A DNA stretch of 6,607 nucleotides from Micrococcales bacterium (GTDB lineage: Bacteria > Actinomycetota > Actinomycetes > Actinomycetales > Dermatophilaceae): the NCBI GenBank assembly GCA_030537915.1, contig JAUNUZ010000134.1:1-6607 (forward strand), written 5' to 3'. The notes beneath the pieces were generated by a model that saw only the letters and a program-made list of their open reading frames with translations, made no database searches and was not told where the DNA came from. The translations under genes and the position numbers were made by a program. Below, one piece after another: positions 6,429 through 6,607 of the stretch (position 1 is its first letter; each line of letters starts with the position of its first letter).

Positions 6429-6446
6429 GAGCGCGTTCGGCGCAAC
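6419..6446 (-). promoter_or_regulatory. Putative operator, copy B (transporter)
   Basis: On the minus strand GTTGCGCC (6439-6446), CGCGC (6431-6435) and GTTGCAC (6419-6425) reproduce the blocks at 4348-4374, with one extra base between the last two. It directly abuts the predicted -10 here, whereas copy A has an 8-bp insert, GCTGCACA, at that junction. The distal GTTGC also forms one arm of the inverted repeat at 6406-6428. Confidence 0.5.
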
Positions 6447-6447
6447 T

Positions 6448-6477
6448 AGCTTCCGGACAGTGTGCCCGCACGGTCAA
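6448..6477 (-). promoter_or_regulatory. Predicted promoter B of the transporter
   Basis: TTGACC (6472-6477), an 18-bp spacer and GAAGCT (6448-6453) within GGAAGCTAG. It parallels promoter A, with the spacer sequence unrelated. Transcription would start near 6441 and give a leader of about 300 nt before the transporter, unusually long, containing the small ORF and the hairpins. Confidence 0.45.
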
Positions 6478-6607
6478 GGGTTATGCGGCGTTCGCAACGC
6501 AGACGTGATCCTTCTCAAGGGAGGCGAACGCCCTGCTGCGCGTCGTCTTGCGGACCTGCTACGGGGGCCGCAGCGCCGTCGTTCGAGTGCGCGCCGCGCC
6601 ATCCCAT
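6478..6607. other. No supported gene; 9-bp inverted repeat at 6487-6532
   Basis: This end of the window has open frames on both strands that run off the edge, none with a convincing start, ribosome site or recognisable protein. It contains an exact inverted repeat: GGCGTTCGC (6487-6495) and GCGAACGCC (6524-6532), with a 28-nt loop that itself holds CCTT-CTC-AAGG. It could be a regulator site upstream of promoter B, or the end of an upstream gene's transcript; nothing here decides between these. Confidence 0.4.

Noticed and set aside
6138..6440. Glycine riboswitch or other known riboswitch in the transporter leader
   Set aside because: I looked for paired conserved cores typical of known classes and did not find any; only generic GC-rich stems are present.
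6246..6449. 67-codon plus-strand frame in the region upstream of the transporter
   Set aside because: No ribosome site or family resemblance; it runs antisense to the promoter-like module and the small ORF.
6505..6607. Open frames on both strands running off the right edge, including a GTG at 6505 on plus and a minus frame ending at 6515
   Set aside because: Only about 30 codons are visible, without a ribosome site or recognisable motif, and Arg-rich translations suggest GC-driven chance.

Overview
The window is GC-rich with strongly GC-biased third codon positions. Every gene I can support lies on the minus strand, and short Shine-Dalgarno sites precede most starts. This base composition, together with the protein types (a dimethylglycine-oxidase-like flavoprotein and a BetP-like transporter), suggests a high-GC actinomycete. 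I cannot name the genus.

Layout in the direction of transcription, from high to low coordinates. The region 6478-6607 holds no gene I can defend, but it carries a 9-bp inverted repeat. A promoter-like module (about 6419-6477) is followed by a possible 36-codon small ORF (6284-6394) with a strong AGGAGG site, then a hairpin-rich stretch. Next is a BCCT-family betaine/carnitine/choline transporter (4437-6137, TTG start). A 180-bp gap holds a second copy of the promoter-like module (4348-4412) and a perfect 15-bp direct repeat in the leader. Then come an 843-residue FAD/tetrahydrofolate N-methyl amino acid (dimethylglycine/sarcosine-type) dehydrogenase (1725-4256), etfB (952-1728, overlapping the dehydrogenase by 4 bp) and etfA (902 to the window edge, missing its C-terminal end).

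Together the genes look like a catabolic unit. A quaternary or tertiary N-methylated osmolyte (glycine betaine is the best guess) is imported by the BCCT carrier. A methyl group is oxidised by the flavoprotein and passed to tetrahydrofolate as 5,10-methylene-THF. The electrons go to an electron transfer flavoprotein encoded in the same transcription unit. The close relative in Arthrobacter is an oxygen-using oxidase; the translationally coupled ETF genes argue that this one works as a dehydrogenase. No enzyme for the first demethylation of betaine is in the window.

The most notable non-coding observation is that the transporter and the dehydrogenase-ETF operon are preceded by nearly the same promoter/operator-like block: TTGAC, 17-18 bp, GGAAGCTAG, then GTTGCGCC, CGCGC and GTTGCAC. 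This suggests control of both units by one unidentified regulator.
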